Origin: JBBDIJ01 sp040880485
Lineage (GTDB): Bacteria > Bacteroidota > Rhodothermia > Balneolales > Balneolaceae
DNA length: 54,516 nt
Reading direction: 5' to 3'
NCBI GenBank assembly: GCA_040880485.1
Contig: JBBDIJ010000001.1
Location: 1-54,516, forward strand
The notes beneath the pieces were generated by a model that did not search any database, was not told where the DNA came from, and saw only the letters and a list, made by a program, of their open reading frames with translations. The translations under genes were made by a program, and so were the position numbers. Below, piece by piece: positions 43,518-51,569 of this stretch. The number at the start of each line of letters is the position of its first letter. Within the stretch, counting starts at the first letter, position 1.

Positions 43518-45368
43518 ATGTCTGCAGAAGAGCTCAGGGAGAAGGTAGATCGTCTGCCGCGCCAGCCCGGCGTCTATCAATTCAGGGACCAAAACGGGGG
43601 CATTCTATATGTTGGCAAGGCGAAGAGACTGCGTACACGGGTTCAATCCTATTTTCGCAATTTGGAAGCGAAAGAAGGACGGCTGAAACTGATGATCTCT
43701 AAAATTGCCGATGTGGATGTGGTGGTCACCGATACAGAAGCGGAAGCATTGATTCTGGAGAACACTCTGATCAAGAAGCTGCAGCCGCGGTATAACATCA
43801 TGTATCGTGATGACAAGTCTTACCCCTACATCTGCCTCACACGCGACGGGCGTCCGAGGGTCTATCCGACCCGTACTGTGGTTCGGGACGGAAGCAAGTA
43901 TTTTGGACCCTATGACCATGCGGGCCATATGCGCAGGATGCTTGAAACCATCCGAAAGGCTTTCCGGCTCTGCACTTGTGCCGTCTCGGCACGTACGGTT
44001 GATCCGAATCGTGGAGCACCGCGATGGCGCTCCTGTTTTGAGGCCTACCTGGGCAACTGTTCTGCAGAAATGGATGAGGAGAAATACAGGGAAGTGATGA
44101 GCCAGGTGGAGCGTCTTCTTGCCGGGCGTACGGACGAATTGATTCGTGAGCTTAAAGAGGAGATGGAGATCGCCTCTTCGGCTCTTGAATTTGAGGAGGC
44201 AGCCCGTCTTCGTGACGCAACTGAGTCGCTTGTGAAGTACAATCGGAAAATGAAAGTGGTGGCCGACCGGCAGGTGCACAGGGATCTTTTTACACTGTCT
44301 GTAGACCGTGAGTTCGGGGAAGCCTGTGGAGTTCTGTTCAAGATCAGAGAGGGAAAACTGATCGGAAAATTTCACCGCTTTCTGAAAAATATAGAGGGCC
44401 TGGAACCGGGTGAGATGATGCAATCCTTTTTAGAGGATTACTATACGGAACAGGCCGCATCTACCATTCCGGACGAAGTGTATGTGAGTGAGGATCTGCC
44501 GGACAGCGAACCGCTACTTGCGTATCTCTGGGAGGAGAGAGGGGTCAAAGTGCCCATTCACAGGCCTAGAATTGGAGAGAAAAAACAGCTTGTAGAGATG
44601 GCCGTCTCCAACGCAGAGTGGCTTTTGAAAGAGCGAATCCTGGAACGGGAAAAGACAAACAGAGCACGCATTCCGCAGGCTCTGAAAGATCTGAAGGAGT
44701 ACCTGAGGCTTACCCGCCTTCCCCGACGAATCGAGTGTTTCGACAACTCCAATCTGCAGGGTAGCGATCCGGTTGCCTCCATGGTGGTCTTTGTCGATGC
44801 GCACCCGCGAAAGAGCCTCTACAAAAAGTTTCATATCAGGACGGTGACCGGATCCGACGATTTCGCATCCATGAGGGAGGTGGTGCTTCGCAGATACAAC
44901 CGCCTGGTAAAGGAGGGCAACCAGCTTCCCGACCTGATTCTGGTGGATGGGGGAAAAGGGCAGTTAAACGCTGCTATGGATGCGATACGTGAGGCCGGTA
45001 TTGAAGATGATTGTGATGTGGCCGGGCTCTCGAAGCGCCTGGAAGAAGTTTGGCGTCCGGGATTGGCCGATCCGGTTATGATTTCCAAGCGATCTCCATC
45101 CCTGAAGCTTCTGCAGCAGGCGAGAGACGAGGCACACCGGTTTGCGGTCTCCTTTCATAAAAAGACCCGCTCCGGACGCATGCTCAAAAGTGAGTTGACT
45201 GAAATCAAAGGTGTCGGAGAGAAGACAGCGACCCTGTTGATGCGCAACTTCGGTTCGGTAAAAAAGGTAGCTTCCGCTACTGAGGAGGAGCTTTTTGAAG
45301 CGGTCGGGAAAGTTACGGGGGAGAACATTTTTCGATACTTCCAACAGAGGGGAAAGGGAACGGGATGA
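43518..45368 (+). CDS. uvrC: Excinuclease ABC subunit C
   Basis: A 616-residue nucleotide-excision repair nuclease. The N-terminal GIY-YIG domain (PGVYQFRDQNGGILYVGKAK, residues 17-36), the UVR helix, the RNase H-like C-terminal domain (IECFDNSNLQGSDPVA, LILVDGGKGQLNAA, DEAHRFAVSFHKK) and helix-hairpin-helix motifs near the end (EIKGVGEKTATLLMRNFGSV) are all present. Cysteines C152, C154, C173 and C181 occupy the expected Fe-S cluster region, but the fourth ligand, four residues after C181, is Met185. Start at the ATG 43518; the frame is open to 43425 without conserved sequence. Confidence 0.97.
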   Translation: MSAEELREKVDRLPRQPGVYQFRDQNGGILYVGKAKRLRTRVQSYFRNLEAKEGRLKLMISKIADVDVVVTDTEAEALILENTLIKKLQPRYNIMYRDDKSYPYICLTRDGRPRVYPTRTVVRDGSKYFGPYDHAGHMRRMLETIRKAFRLCTCAVSARTVDPNRGAPRWRSCFEAYLGNCSAEMDEEKYREVMSQVERLLAGRTDELIRELKEEMEIASSALEFEEAARLRDATESLVKYNRKMKVVADRQVHRDLFTLSVDREFGEACGVLFKIREGKLIGKFHRFLKNIEGLEPGEMMQSFLEDYYTEQAASTIPDEVYVSEDLPDSEPLLAYLWEERGVKVPIHRPRIGEKKQLVEMAVSNAEWLLKERILEREKTNRARIPQALKDLKEYLRLTRLPRRIECFDNSNLQGSDPVASMVVFVDAHPRKSLYKKFHIRTVTGSDDFASMREVVLRRYNRLVKEGNQLPDLILVDGGKGQLNAAMDAIREAGIEDDCDVAGLSKRLEEVWRPGLADPVMISKRSPSLKLLQQARDEAHRFAVSFHKKTRSGRMLKSELTEIKGVGEKTATLLMRNFGSVKKVASATEEELFEAVGKVTGENIFRYFQQRGKGTG

Positions 45369-45527
45369 ACCGGAACGGGGTCGCATGTAGATGTGATGGT
45401 GCATTCATTCGAATAGATGCAAATTACTTGTAGAAAACGTGGGAAGTTCACACAACATTTGTACCTCCCCGTGAGTTATAAGAGTGGTGATGTTGAGTTT
45501 CACCGGAAATCTCCTAATTTCTACGCT

Positions 45528-46163
45528 ATGAGATTGCACAAATCGGATCATATACCTGAAAAGTACGAGCAGCTTGACGATGGCGAACTTGTACGAATGT
45601 TTCGCAAGAAGGGCGATGAGCTCGCATTTCGCGAGCTGATGAACCGCCATCAGGCAAAGATATATTCCTATATTTATAGCATGGTAAATAACGGGGAGGT
45701 GGCCAACGATATCTTTCAGGAGACCTTCACCAAGGTGATTACCAAGATGGATGACACCTACAATGAACAGGGGAAATGGATCGCATGGGTAATGAGAATT
45801 GCACACAACGCAACGATCGACCATATCAGAAAACAGAAGCGATTCGTTGATGTAAGTAGCAACTACGATGCGGAGTCCAATACAGACTTCTACGATCGGC
45901 TTCCGGACGAGGATAGAGTGAGTCAGCAGGAGGAGCTTGAACTTGACGAGTCAAGAAGCAGCCTTCTTAAACACATTGCAGACTTGCCGGAAGAGCAGAG
46001 AACAGTTGTCATGTTGAGGCACTATTACGAGATGCCATTCAAAGAGATCGCTGAATTGACCGAAGTATCAATCAATACAGCCCTCGGCCGTATGCGCTAT
46101 GCATTAATCAACCTGAGAAAATTGTTCGATCAGGAAAAACAAAGCGAATCAAGGAAGATATGA
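45528..46163 (+). CDS. ECF-type RNA polymerase sigma factor
   Basis: A 211-residue sigma factor with region 2 (LAFRELMNRHQAKIYSYIYS, FQETFTKVITKMDDTY, AWVMRIAHNATIDHIRKQKR) and region 4 (HIADLPEEQRTVVMLRHYYE, MPFKEIAELTEVSINTALGRM). ECF architecture, no region 3. The upstream open frame to 45417 is not conserved, so I start at the ATG 45528. Its stop overlaps the next start (ATGA), the usual sigma/anti-sigma pair layout. Confidence 0.92.
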   Translation: MRLHKSDHIPEKYEQLDDGELVRMFRKKGDELAFRELMNRHQAKIYSYIYSMVNNGEVANDIFQETFTKVITKMDDTYNEQGKWIAWVMRIAHNATIDHIRKQKRFVDVSSNYDAESNTDFYDRLPDEDRVSQQEELELDESRSSLLKHIADLPEEQRTVVMLRHYYEMPFKEIAELTEVSINTALGRMRYALINLRKLFDQEKQSESRKI

Positions 46164-46795
46164 CGTTTGACAAAAATGCCTCTATCCGTTACCTGATGAA
46201 GGAGATGGACCCTTCTGAAGAGATGCTCTTCGAAAAGGAGATGCTGAACGACGAAAACCTTCTTATCGAGGTGGAAAGCCTGAGGAAGGTGTACAATCGA
46301 ATTTCCGATCTGCCACCTCTGTCGGTGCCTGACCATGTTCTGGACAGGGTGGTGACAGATGCGGTGAACCGAACCGGGACGGGAATTCGGCGAACACGAA
46401 CTCTTGCTTTCGCCTGGTCAGTAGCCGCCACGGTGCTGCTCACACTTTTTGCGGGACTCTTCTGGAGCGTTATGAACCCGGACAGTGGTGATGCGACAGG
46501 GGAGATTCATCAGGCATCGGCTCCGGGTGCACAAAACGCTCCGGTACCGGATGCAGCCTCTTCACCTCTTCAGGTTCCCGAAACTTCCGCAGCCTCTTCG
46601 CTGGTCACTCCAGACGCAGGGCTCACTCCATGGGTCGATCAGGATAACATACTTCACTTCTCTGATCGTCTTGACGCGACTCATACTTCGGCATTCGATT
46701 CCATCTTTCAGAACAGCTATCAAAAGCTGGAACCGATCCAGAGAATTGAAGGAAGTTCCGGACCTGGTCGAACCATTCAGATGACAGGAAATTGA
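46160..46795 (+). CDS. Membrane-anchored anti-sigma-like protein
   Basis: A 211-residue protein with a cytoplasmic N-terminus of about 93 residues, one transmembrane helix (AWSVAATVLLTLFAGLFWSV, about 94-113) and a low-complexity Ala/Pro/Ser-rich periplasmic tail. The N-terminal helices (IRYLMKEMDPSEEMLFEKEM, LRKVYNRISDLPPLSVPD) could bind sigma. There is no His-x3-Cys-x2-Cys zinc site, and no Cys at all, so it is not a ZAS-type anti-sigma. The call comes from topology and coupling to the sigma gene. Confidence 0.75.
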   Translation: MTFDKNASIRYLMKEMDPSEEMLFEKEMLNDENLLIEVESLRKVYNRISDLPPLSVPDHVLDRVVTDAVNRTGTGIRRTRTLAFAWSVAATVLLTLFAGLFWSVMNPDSGDATGEIHQASAPGAQNAPVPDAASSPLQVPETSAASSLVTPDAGLTPWVDQDNILHFSDRLDATHTSAFDSIFQNSYQKLEPIQRIEGSSGPGRTIQMTGN

Positions 46796-46958
46796 GCATC
46801 TGTCCGGGGTGCATGGTTTGGTGTCCGAACTGTCGGGCCGGAACCACCCCGGAATGTGTATAACCGTCCACATCCGGCATGGTTGAAAATCCTGCAATCA
46901 TTTGGTGCATATGAAAATAAGTGGTATGGAGCGCAGGGGTTCTATGTGCATAACTTCT

Positions 46959-46990
46959 TTTGGTTGGCAGGGGGCATCCCTTTATATTGA
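46959..46990 (+). promoter_or_regulatory. Putative Bacteroidota-type promoter of parA
   Basis: TTTG (46959-46962), a 20-nt spacer and TATATTGA (46983-46990) match the TTTG-N19/20-TAnnTT pattern. About 68 nt separate the -7 element from parA at 47059. The whole 263-nt gap after the anti-sigma gene holds no other gene I can see. Confidence 0.4.
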
Positions 46991-47058
46991 ATGAACTTCT
47001 ACACGTATTGGTTGCGGGAAAAACTCCGTTCCGATCGATCATTGACAGAGATACCTGA

Positions 47059-47856
47059 ATGGGAAAAGTGATATCCATTGCCAACCAGAAGGGTGGTGTT
47101 GGGAAGACAACAACAGCCATCAATCTTGCTGCCAGTCTGGCTGCCATCGAGCATCCCACCCTGCTGATTGACGTTGACCCGCAGAGCAATACAACGAGCG
47201 GACTGGGTATAGAGCCTAAAACGGTGAGCAATTCGGTCTATGAGATGATGATAGGTGGCGTGAGTGCGGACGAGGTCATCAGAGAGACTGAACTTCCCTA
47301 TCTGGATCTGATTCCATCTCATATCAATCTGGTGGGAGCCGAGATTGAGATGGTGGATAGAAAGGATCGTGAACGTATTCTCGATCGTGCAATCGGCGAA
47401 GCCAGGAAAAAATATGACTTTATCATTATAGATTGCCCTCCTTCGCTCGGTCTGCTGACTATCAATGCATTGACAACATCCAATTCTGTTCTTATTCCCG
47501 TACAGTGTGAATATTTTGCGCTTGAAGGGCTTGGGCAGCTTTTGAATACCATTAAAATAGTTAGACAGCATCTGAACAGGGATCTGGAGATTGAGGGGGT
47601 GGTACTCACGATGTACGACACCCGTACCCGCCTTTCCAATCAGGTTGCAGATGAAGTGAAGCGCTATTTTGATGACCGGGTATTCAAGGCTGTAATCTCA
47701 CGAAATGTACGACTTGCCGAGGCTCCCAGTTTCGGAAAACCGGCTCTGCTTTATGATGCTACAAGCGTTGGAGCTAAAAACTATCTGGCACTTGCCAAAG
47801 AGTTGATCACAAGAAATCGAAAGATTTTTCGGAACAGTACGGTTCTGACCAACTGA
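47059..47856 (+). CDS. parA: Chromosome-partitioning ATPase ParA (Soj)
   Basis: A 265-residue deviant-Walker ATPase that moves ParB-bound DNA. The Walker A is KGGVGKTT at 11-18, the A' motif is LLIDVDPQSNTTSGLG, and the Walker B is FIIIDCPPSLGLLTINAL. RNVRLAEAPSFGKPALLYDATSVGA is the usual C-terminal signature (quoted in parts). Short N-terminus, so chromosomal Soj-like rather than plasmid type Ia. Followed by parB after 12 nt. Confidence 0.97.
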   Translation: MGKVISIANQKGGVGKTTTAINLAASLAAIEHPTLLIDVDPQSNTTSGLGIEPKTVSNSVYEMMIGGVSADEVIRETELPYLDLIPSHINLVGAEIEMVDRKDRERILDRAIGEARKKYDFIIIDCPPSLGLLTINALTTSNSVLIPVQCEYFALEGLGQLLNTIKIVRQHLNRDLEIEGVVLTMYDTRTRLSNQVADEVKRYFDDRVFKAVISRNVRLAEAPSFGKPALLYDATSVGAKNYLALAKELITRNRKIFRNSTVLTN

Positions 47857-47868
47857 TCGGTGCATTAG

Positions 47869-48792
47869 ATGAGCAAGAAAGTACTTGGAAGAGGGCTCGG
47901 CGCATTTTTTCCGGAGTATGGGGACTCCGGTGAACAGAGTGAGGGCAGCGGCCAGAAGGAGGCTAATAGACCTGTAGTGGATCCGAAGGAGCGGGTGAAC
48001 GTGGTACTTCAGATCCCGGTCGGACATATTCGACCCAATCCGAATCAGCCTCGAACTCATTTTAACGAGACCGCACTTGAACAGCTCGCATCCTCTCTGA
48101 AGGAGCATGGTTTGATTCAGCCTGTGACGGTTCGCTATCTGGGAGAGAAACGATTTGAGCTGGTCAGCGGAGAGAGGCGCCTGAGGGCGGCCAGGCTGGC
48201 TGGTATGACCGAGATCCCCGCATACATCCGGGAGGTAGAGGATGATCAGCTTTTGGCTCTTGCGTTAATTGAAAACATTCAGCGCGAGGAGTTGAATCCG
48301 ATTGAAGTGGCCATCGGATATCAACGCATGATAGATGAGTTGAACTATACACAGGGGGAGGTGGCGTCCAGTGTGGGCAAAAGCCGAACCACGGTCACAA
48401 ATCAGATTCGTCTGCTTCAACTGCCCGATTTTATCCAGGCTGCCCTGCGTGACGACCGAATAACCACCGGCCATGCGCGCGCTCTGATCCACCTGAAGAG
48501 TGAAGATCAGCAGAAGGCACTTCTGAAGAAGATTGAGGAGAACGAACTGTCGGTGCGTGAACTGGAAGTCGAGGCGCGAAAACTGGATAAGAAGAGAGAA
48601 ACGGGGAGAAAAAACAAACCTTCGAATCCCGGCATTGATCCGTTTATAAAAGATATTTCAGAGCGATTGCGCCGCACGTTAAGTACCAGAGTAGACCTGA
48701 AAACCAGGAAAAATGGTGGTGAAATACGTATATCATACTACTCGGATGAGGATCTGGAGAGACTGCTGCAACTCTTTGAGTCAATCGGGTAG
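47869..48792 (+). CDS. parB: Chromosome-partitioning protein ParB
   Basis: A 307-residue CTP-binding clamp that loads at parS. The N-terminal KKVLGRGLGAFFPE is typical of Bacteroidota ParB. The CTPase region has IRPNPNQPRTHFNETALEQLASSLKEHGLIQPV (quoted in parts) and ELVSGERRLRAARLAG with the GERR motif. The helix-turn-helix is EVASSVGKSRTTVTNQIRLL. A C-terminal dimerisation segment follows. No parS palindrome was found in this window by eye. Confidence 0.97.
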   Translation: MSKKVLGRGLGAFFPEYGDSGEQSEGSGQKEANRPVVDPKERVNVVLQIPVGHIRPNPNQPRTHFNETALEQLASSLKEHGLIQPVTVRYLGEKRFELVSGERRLRAARLAGMTEIPAYIREVEDDQLLALALIENIQREELNPIEVAIGYQRMIDELNYTQGEVASSVGKSRTTVTNQIRLLQLPDFIQAALRDDRITTGHARALIHLKSEDQQKALLKKIEENELSVRELEVEARKLDKKRETGRKNKPSNPGIDPFIKDISERLRRTLSTRVDLKTRKNGGEIRISYYSDEDLERLLQLFESIG

Positions 48793-49441
48793 AGCCATCC
48801 CTGCGGGGATATCACTGGTTCTTTTTGCCTGGCTGTTTGCAGTGCCGCTCTCTGCACAATCTCCTTCACTCGAAGTGTACAAATCATACATAGAATTGCA
48901 CACTACCGATGATACGCCGGCTGCACATGAATGGCTGAATAGTGAAAATGAAGGGGAGGAGTATCCGGATCCGGCGCGTGTGATGTACAGATCGATGATT
49001 GTCCCGGGCTGGGGCCAGGTGATCAACCGGCAAGCCTGGAAGATTCCGGTTATATACGGTATGATTGGTGGCCTCATTTGGTACAGTGTGGAGTTAACCG
49101 AACAGTATCACGACTACCGGGCAGCATACTACAATGAAAGCAGAGGCGAGGAGAGTGATTTCCGTTTTGGCCCCACCCCGTCCCATATTTCGGACACTGT
49201 GGGACAGGAGCAGTTGAGGGAAATTCGAAATGGATATCGAAATCGCCGTGATCTGATGATTCTGGTGACCGGTGTTGCCTACGGCTTGAATGTGCTGGAT
49301 GCGTATGTATTTGCTCATATGAGATCGTTTGATGTGTCGGATGATCTCTCTGCAACGGCTACACTTTCACCCGCTATGGTTGCCGGCAGAGCTCCAGGGT
49401 TCCATCTGAATATTCGGTTGCAGAGAAATCAGCAACCTTAA
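48776..49441 (+). CDS. DUF5683-family membrane-associated protein
   Basis: About 221 residues with an N-terminal signal or anchor (GISLVLFAWLFAVPLSAQ), then the family motif RSMIVPGWGQVINRQAWKIPVIYG, a hydrophobic segment (MIGGLIWYSV), and a second hydrophobic segment (LMILVTGVAYGLNVLDAYVF). Position immediately after parA-parB is conserved in Bacteroidota. Function unknown. The TTG at 48776 places the signal peptide at the N-terminus and overlaps parB by 17 nt; an ATG at 48746 is the alternative. Confidence 0.8.
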   Translation: MSQSGRAIPAGISLVLFAWLFAVPLSAQSPSLEVYKSYIELHTTDDTPAAHEWLNSENEGEEYPDPARVMYRSMIVPGWGQVINRQAWKIPVIYGMIGGLIWYSVELTEQYHDYRAAYYNESRGEESDFRFGPTPSHISDTVGQEQLREIRNGYRNRRDLMILVTGVAYGLNVLDAYVFAHMRSFDVSDDLSATATLSPAMVAGRAPGFHLNIRLQRNQQP

Positions 49442-49460
49442 TTTGAAAGCAAGAAGCAAG

Positions 49461-50186
49461 ATGAAAAAATTTGAGAAATTTGAGAGTCAGAAGACAGTCC
49501 GTAAGAGTAATAGCGGGACTTTCGAGGAGGATCCGAGCCACGATCTGTGGAGCATTTTCAAGATTATGGGCGAGTTTGTAGACGGTTACGACAAACTTCT
49601 CCGTATTGGGCCTTGCGTCTCGCTGTTTGGCTCTGCCCGTTTGAGTCCCGAGAGCCCCTATTATGAGCTGGCTGTGAAGACAGCTGAATTGATTTCTGAA
49701 AACGGGTTTGGTGTGATCACCGGTGGTGGGCCGGGAATTATGGAAGCGGGTAACCGCGGGGCGAAGAGAGTAGGAGGTAAATCGGTGGGACTGGGGATTG
49801 AACTGCCCATGGAACAGGGGATCAACTCTTATGTACATCCCGACTACCAGATCAATTTTCGATATTTTTTTGTACGGAAAGTGATGTTCGTGAAATATGC
49901 ACAGGGCTTTATCGTCTTCCCCGGTGGGTTTGGAACACTGGATGAGGTGTTTGAATGCCTGACCCTTATCCAGACAGAGAAGATTCAACGAATTCCGGTC
50001 GTTTTGGTGGGTAAAGAGTACTGGTCAGGTTTAACAGATTGGCTCAAACAGACACTATTGGAGGAACGTATGATTTCTGAAACCGATCTGGACCTGTTCC
50101 ATGTGACTGACGATCCGCATGAAGCGGTCCGGATTGTGCGCGAATTCTATTCAAAAAAGCCACCGAAACCGAACTTCTCTTTTTAG
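49461..50186 (+). CDS. LOG-family (TIGR00730) Rossmann-fold protein
   Basis: A 241-residue protein with the LOG signature: GPCVSLFGSARL, GGGPGIMEAGNRGAKRVGG (about 88-106), and PGGFGTLDEVFECLTLIQT (about 153-171), where PGGxGTxxE is the catalytic motif. Such proteins hydrolyse nucleoside 5'-monophosphates (cytokinin-type or general), though bacterial roles vary. I start at the ATG 49461; the upstream in-frame TTG at 49443 is less likely. It begins 19 nt after the DUF5683 gene. Confidence 0.88.
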   Translation: MKKFEKFESQKTVRKSNSGTFEEDPSHDLWSIFKIMGEFVDGYDKLLRIGPCVSLFGSARLSPESPYYELAVKTAELISENGFGVITGGGPGIMEAGNRGAKRVGGKSVGLGIELPMEQGINSYVHPDYQINFRYFFVRKVMFVKYAQGFIVFPGGFGTLDEVFECLTLIQTEKIQRIPVVLVGKEYWSGLTDWLKQTLLEERMISETDLDLFHVTDDPHEAVRIVREFYSKKPPKPNFSF

Positions 50187-50388
50187 TCAGCAGGAGCGTT
50201 TGTTTGGATAGGATACAATATTCACGTTCTCTGATCTGTTTTATAATTATAATTAAGTGTTATTTTCATTATTTTAATGCGTTTGAAGTGCCAGAGGGTA
50301 TATTTGCCTCCTGACGGCCTTGCCAAAGGGGGAAGCACCCGTCATCGAACACATTTTCAAAGCGGCCTTAACTCAAATCGGATACGAT

Positions 50389-51420
50389 ATGAAAACAATC
50401 AATACGATATGGATTACATTGTTGACTCTTATAATCTCAACCGGCGTCACCGATCTTCTTCAGGCTCAGGATGATTCGCGTACGAACGCGGTTATGGCCT
50501 ATAACAATGCAAGAGAGCTGGCCGGCATCAATGAGTATCTGGATGCCATCGAGCTCTATGAAGAAGCTCTTACATTTGCCCGTGCAGATGATTGTGAGGA
50601 TTGTGGCGATATCGAGGAGATGATTGTGGGTCAGGTCCCCAGAGTCTATCTGGCCCGTGGTCTCCAAACCTTCGAAAATTTTCGTGAAGAGAGGACGGTT
50701 GAGAATGTGAATCGTGCTATAGAGCACTTTGAGGAGGCGGCGGAAGGTGCGGCCCGTTATAACGCAACAACGGTACAAGGCCAGGCACGCGGTGTCATTC
50801 CACAGCTCTACTATCAGAAGTCCCTGGTTCAGTATAACGAGGAAGATTATGAAGCAGCCCTTGCGAGTCTCGACACGGCAATAGAGCTGAATGAAAACTA
50901 TACACTGGCCTACTATCAGAAAGCGATTGTATTGAACAAAATGGGGGAAGTGGAGCTGGATGATGTTATTGCTGCTTTCGATCGTGCGATCGAAGTTGGC
51001 CTGGCCACCAACCAGCAAGAGCATGTAGCTACTGCACAGCGTCGATTAAGTAGCGAGCTGGTCTATCGAGCAGTGAGTTTGAAAGATGAAGATGATCTGG
51101 CAGGAGCTCTGGAGATGCTGGAGATGGCTCAGGATTATGATGACAGTTCTGTAGATTTATGGTACCGCCTGGCGGAGGTACAGAATCTGCTTGGAAATGC
51201 TAACTCGGCATTAGAGAGCGCAAACCGTGCTCTGGAACTGGAATCAGGTGGTGTAGCTGACCAGGCCAAAATCTATTTTGAACTCGGGCAAGCCTATCAG
51301 GCACTTGAGCAGGTAACCAATGCCTGCAATGCCTATGAAAATGCTGCCTATGGTGATTTTCGTGATTCTGCACTCTATGAGATGGAGTATGAACTGGAGT
51401 GTGAAGAAATTTCATCCTGA
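50389..51420 (+). CDS. Exported TPR-repeat protein
   Basis: A 343-residue protein with an N-terminal signal peptide (TIWITLLTLIISTGVTDLLQAQ, cut near residue 27) and about six to seven tetratricopeptide repeats, for example EYLDAIELYEEALTFA, DYEAALASLDTAIELNENYTL (in part), VDLWYRLAEVQNLLGNANSA and AKIYFELGQAYQALEQ. A Cys-rich pair C-x2-C (DDCEDC) lies near residue 68. TPRs mediate protein-protein contacts; this one likely acts in the periplasm. The 202-nt upstream gap is AT-rich, with no promoter I can name. Confidence 0.85.
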   Translation: MKTINTIWITLLTLIISTGVTDLLQAQDDSRTNAVMAYNNARELAGINEYLDAIELYEEALTFARADDCEDCGDIEEMIVGQVPRVYLARGLQTFENFREERTVENVNRAIEHFEEAAEGAARYNATTVQGQARGVIPQLYYQKSLVQYNEEDYEAALASLDTAIELNENYTLAYYQKAIVLNKMGEVELDDVIAAFDRAIEVGLATNQQEHVATAQRRLSSELVYRAVSLKDEDDLAGALEMLEMAQDYDDSSVDLWYRLAEVQNLLGNANSALESANRALELESGGVADQAKIYFELGQAYQALEQVTNACNAYENAAYGDFRDSALYEMEYELECEEISS

Positions 51421-51429
51421 TTCTTTTTG

Positions 51430-51452
51430 GGGGGCTTTTCAGCCCCCTTTTT
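51430..51452 (+). terminator. Rho-independent terminator after the TPR gene
   Basis: GGGGGCT (51430-51436) and AGCCCCC (51441-51447) with a TTTC loop, followed by TTTTT (to 51452). It lies 9 nt after the TPR stop and separates that gene from transketolase. Confidence 0.9.
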
Positions 51453-51569
51453 ATTTGTCACTACTTCATGTGGCTGAAAATCTGTTTTTCCGGTCTTAAA
51501 CCGGATGGCAGCGGCTCAAAAGTATACACCAACATCAACGACCTGTAATTTGTATATCCAATCCGATCT

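Noticed and set aside
47059..49441. parS or DnaA-box origin near parA-parB
   Set aside because: No TGTTTCACGTGAAACA-like or TTATCCACA-like repeats were found by eye.
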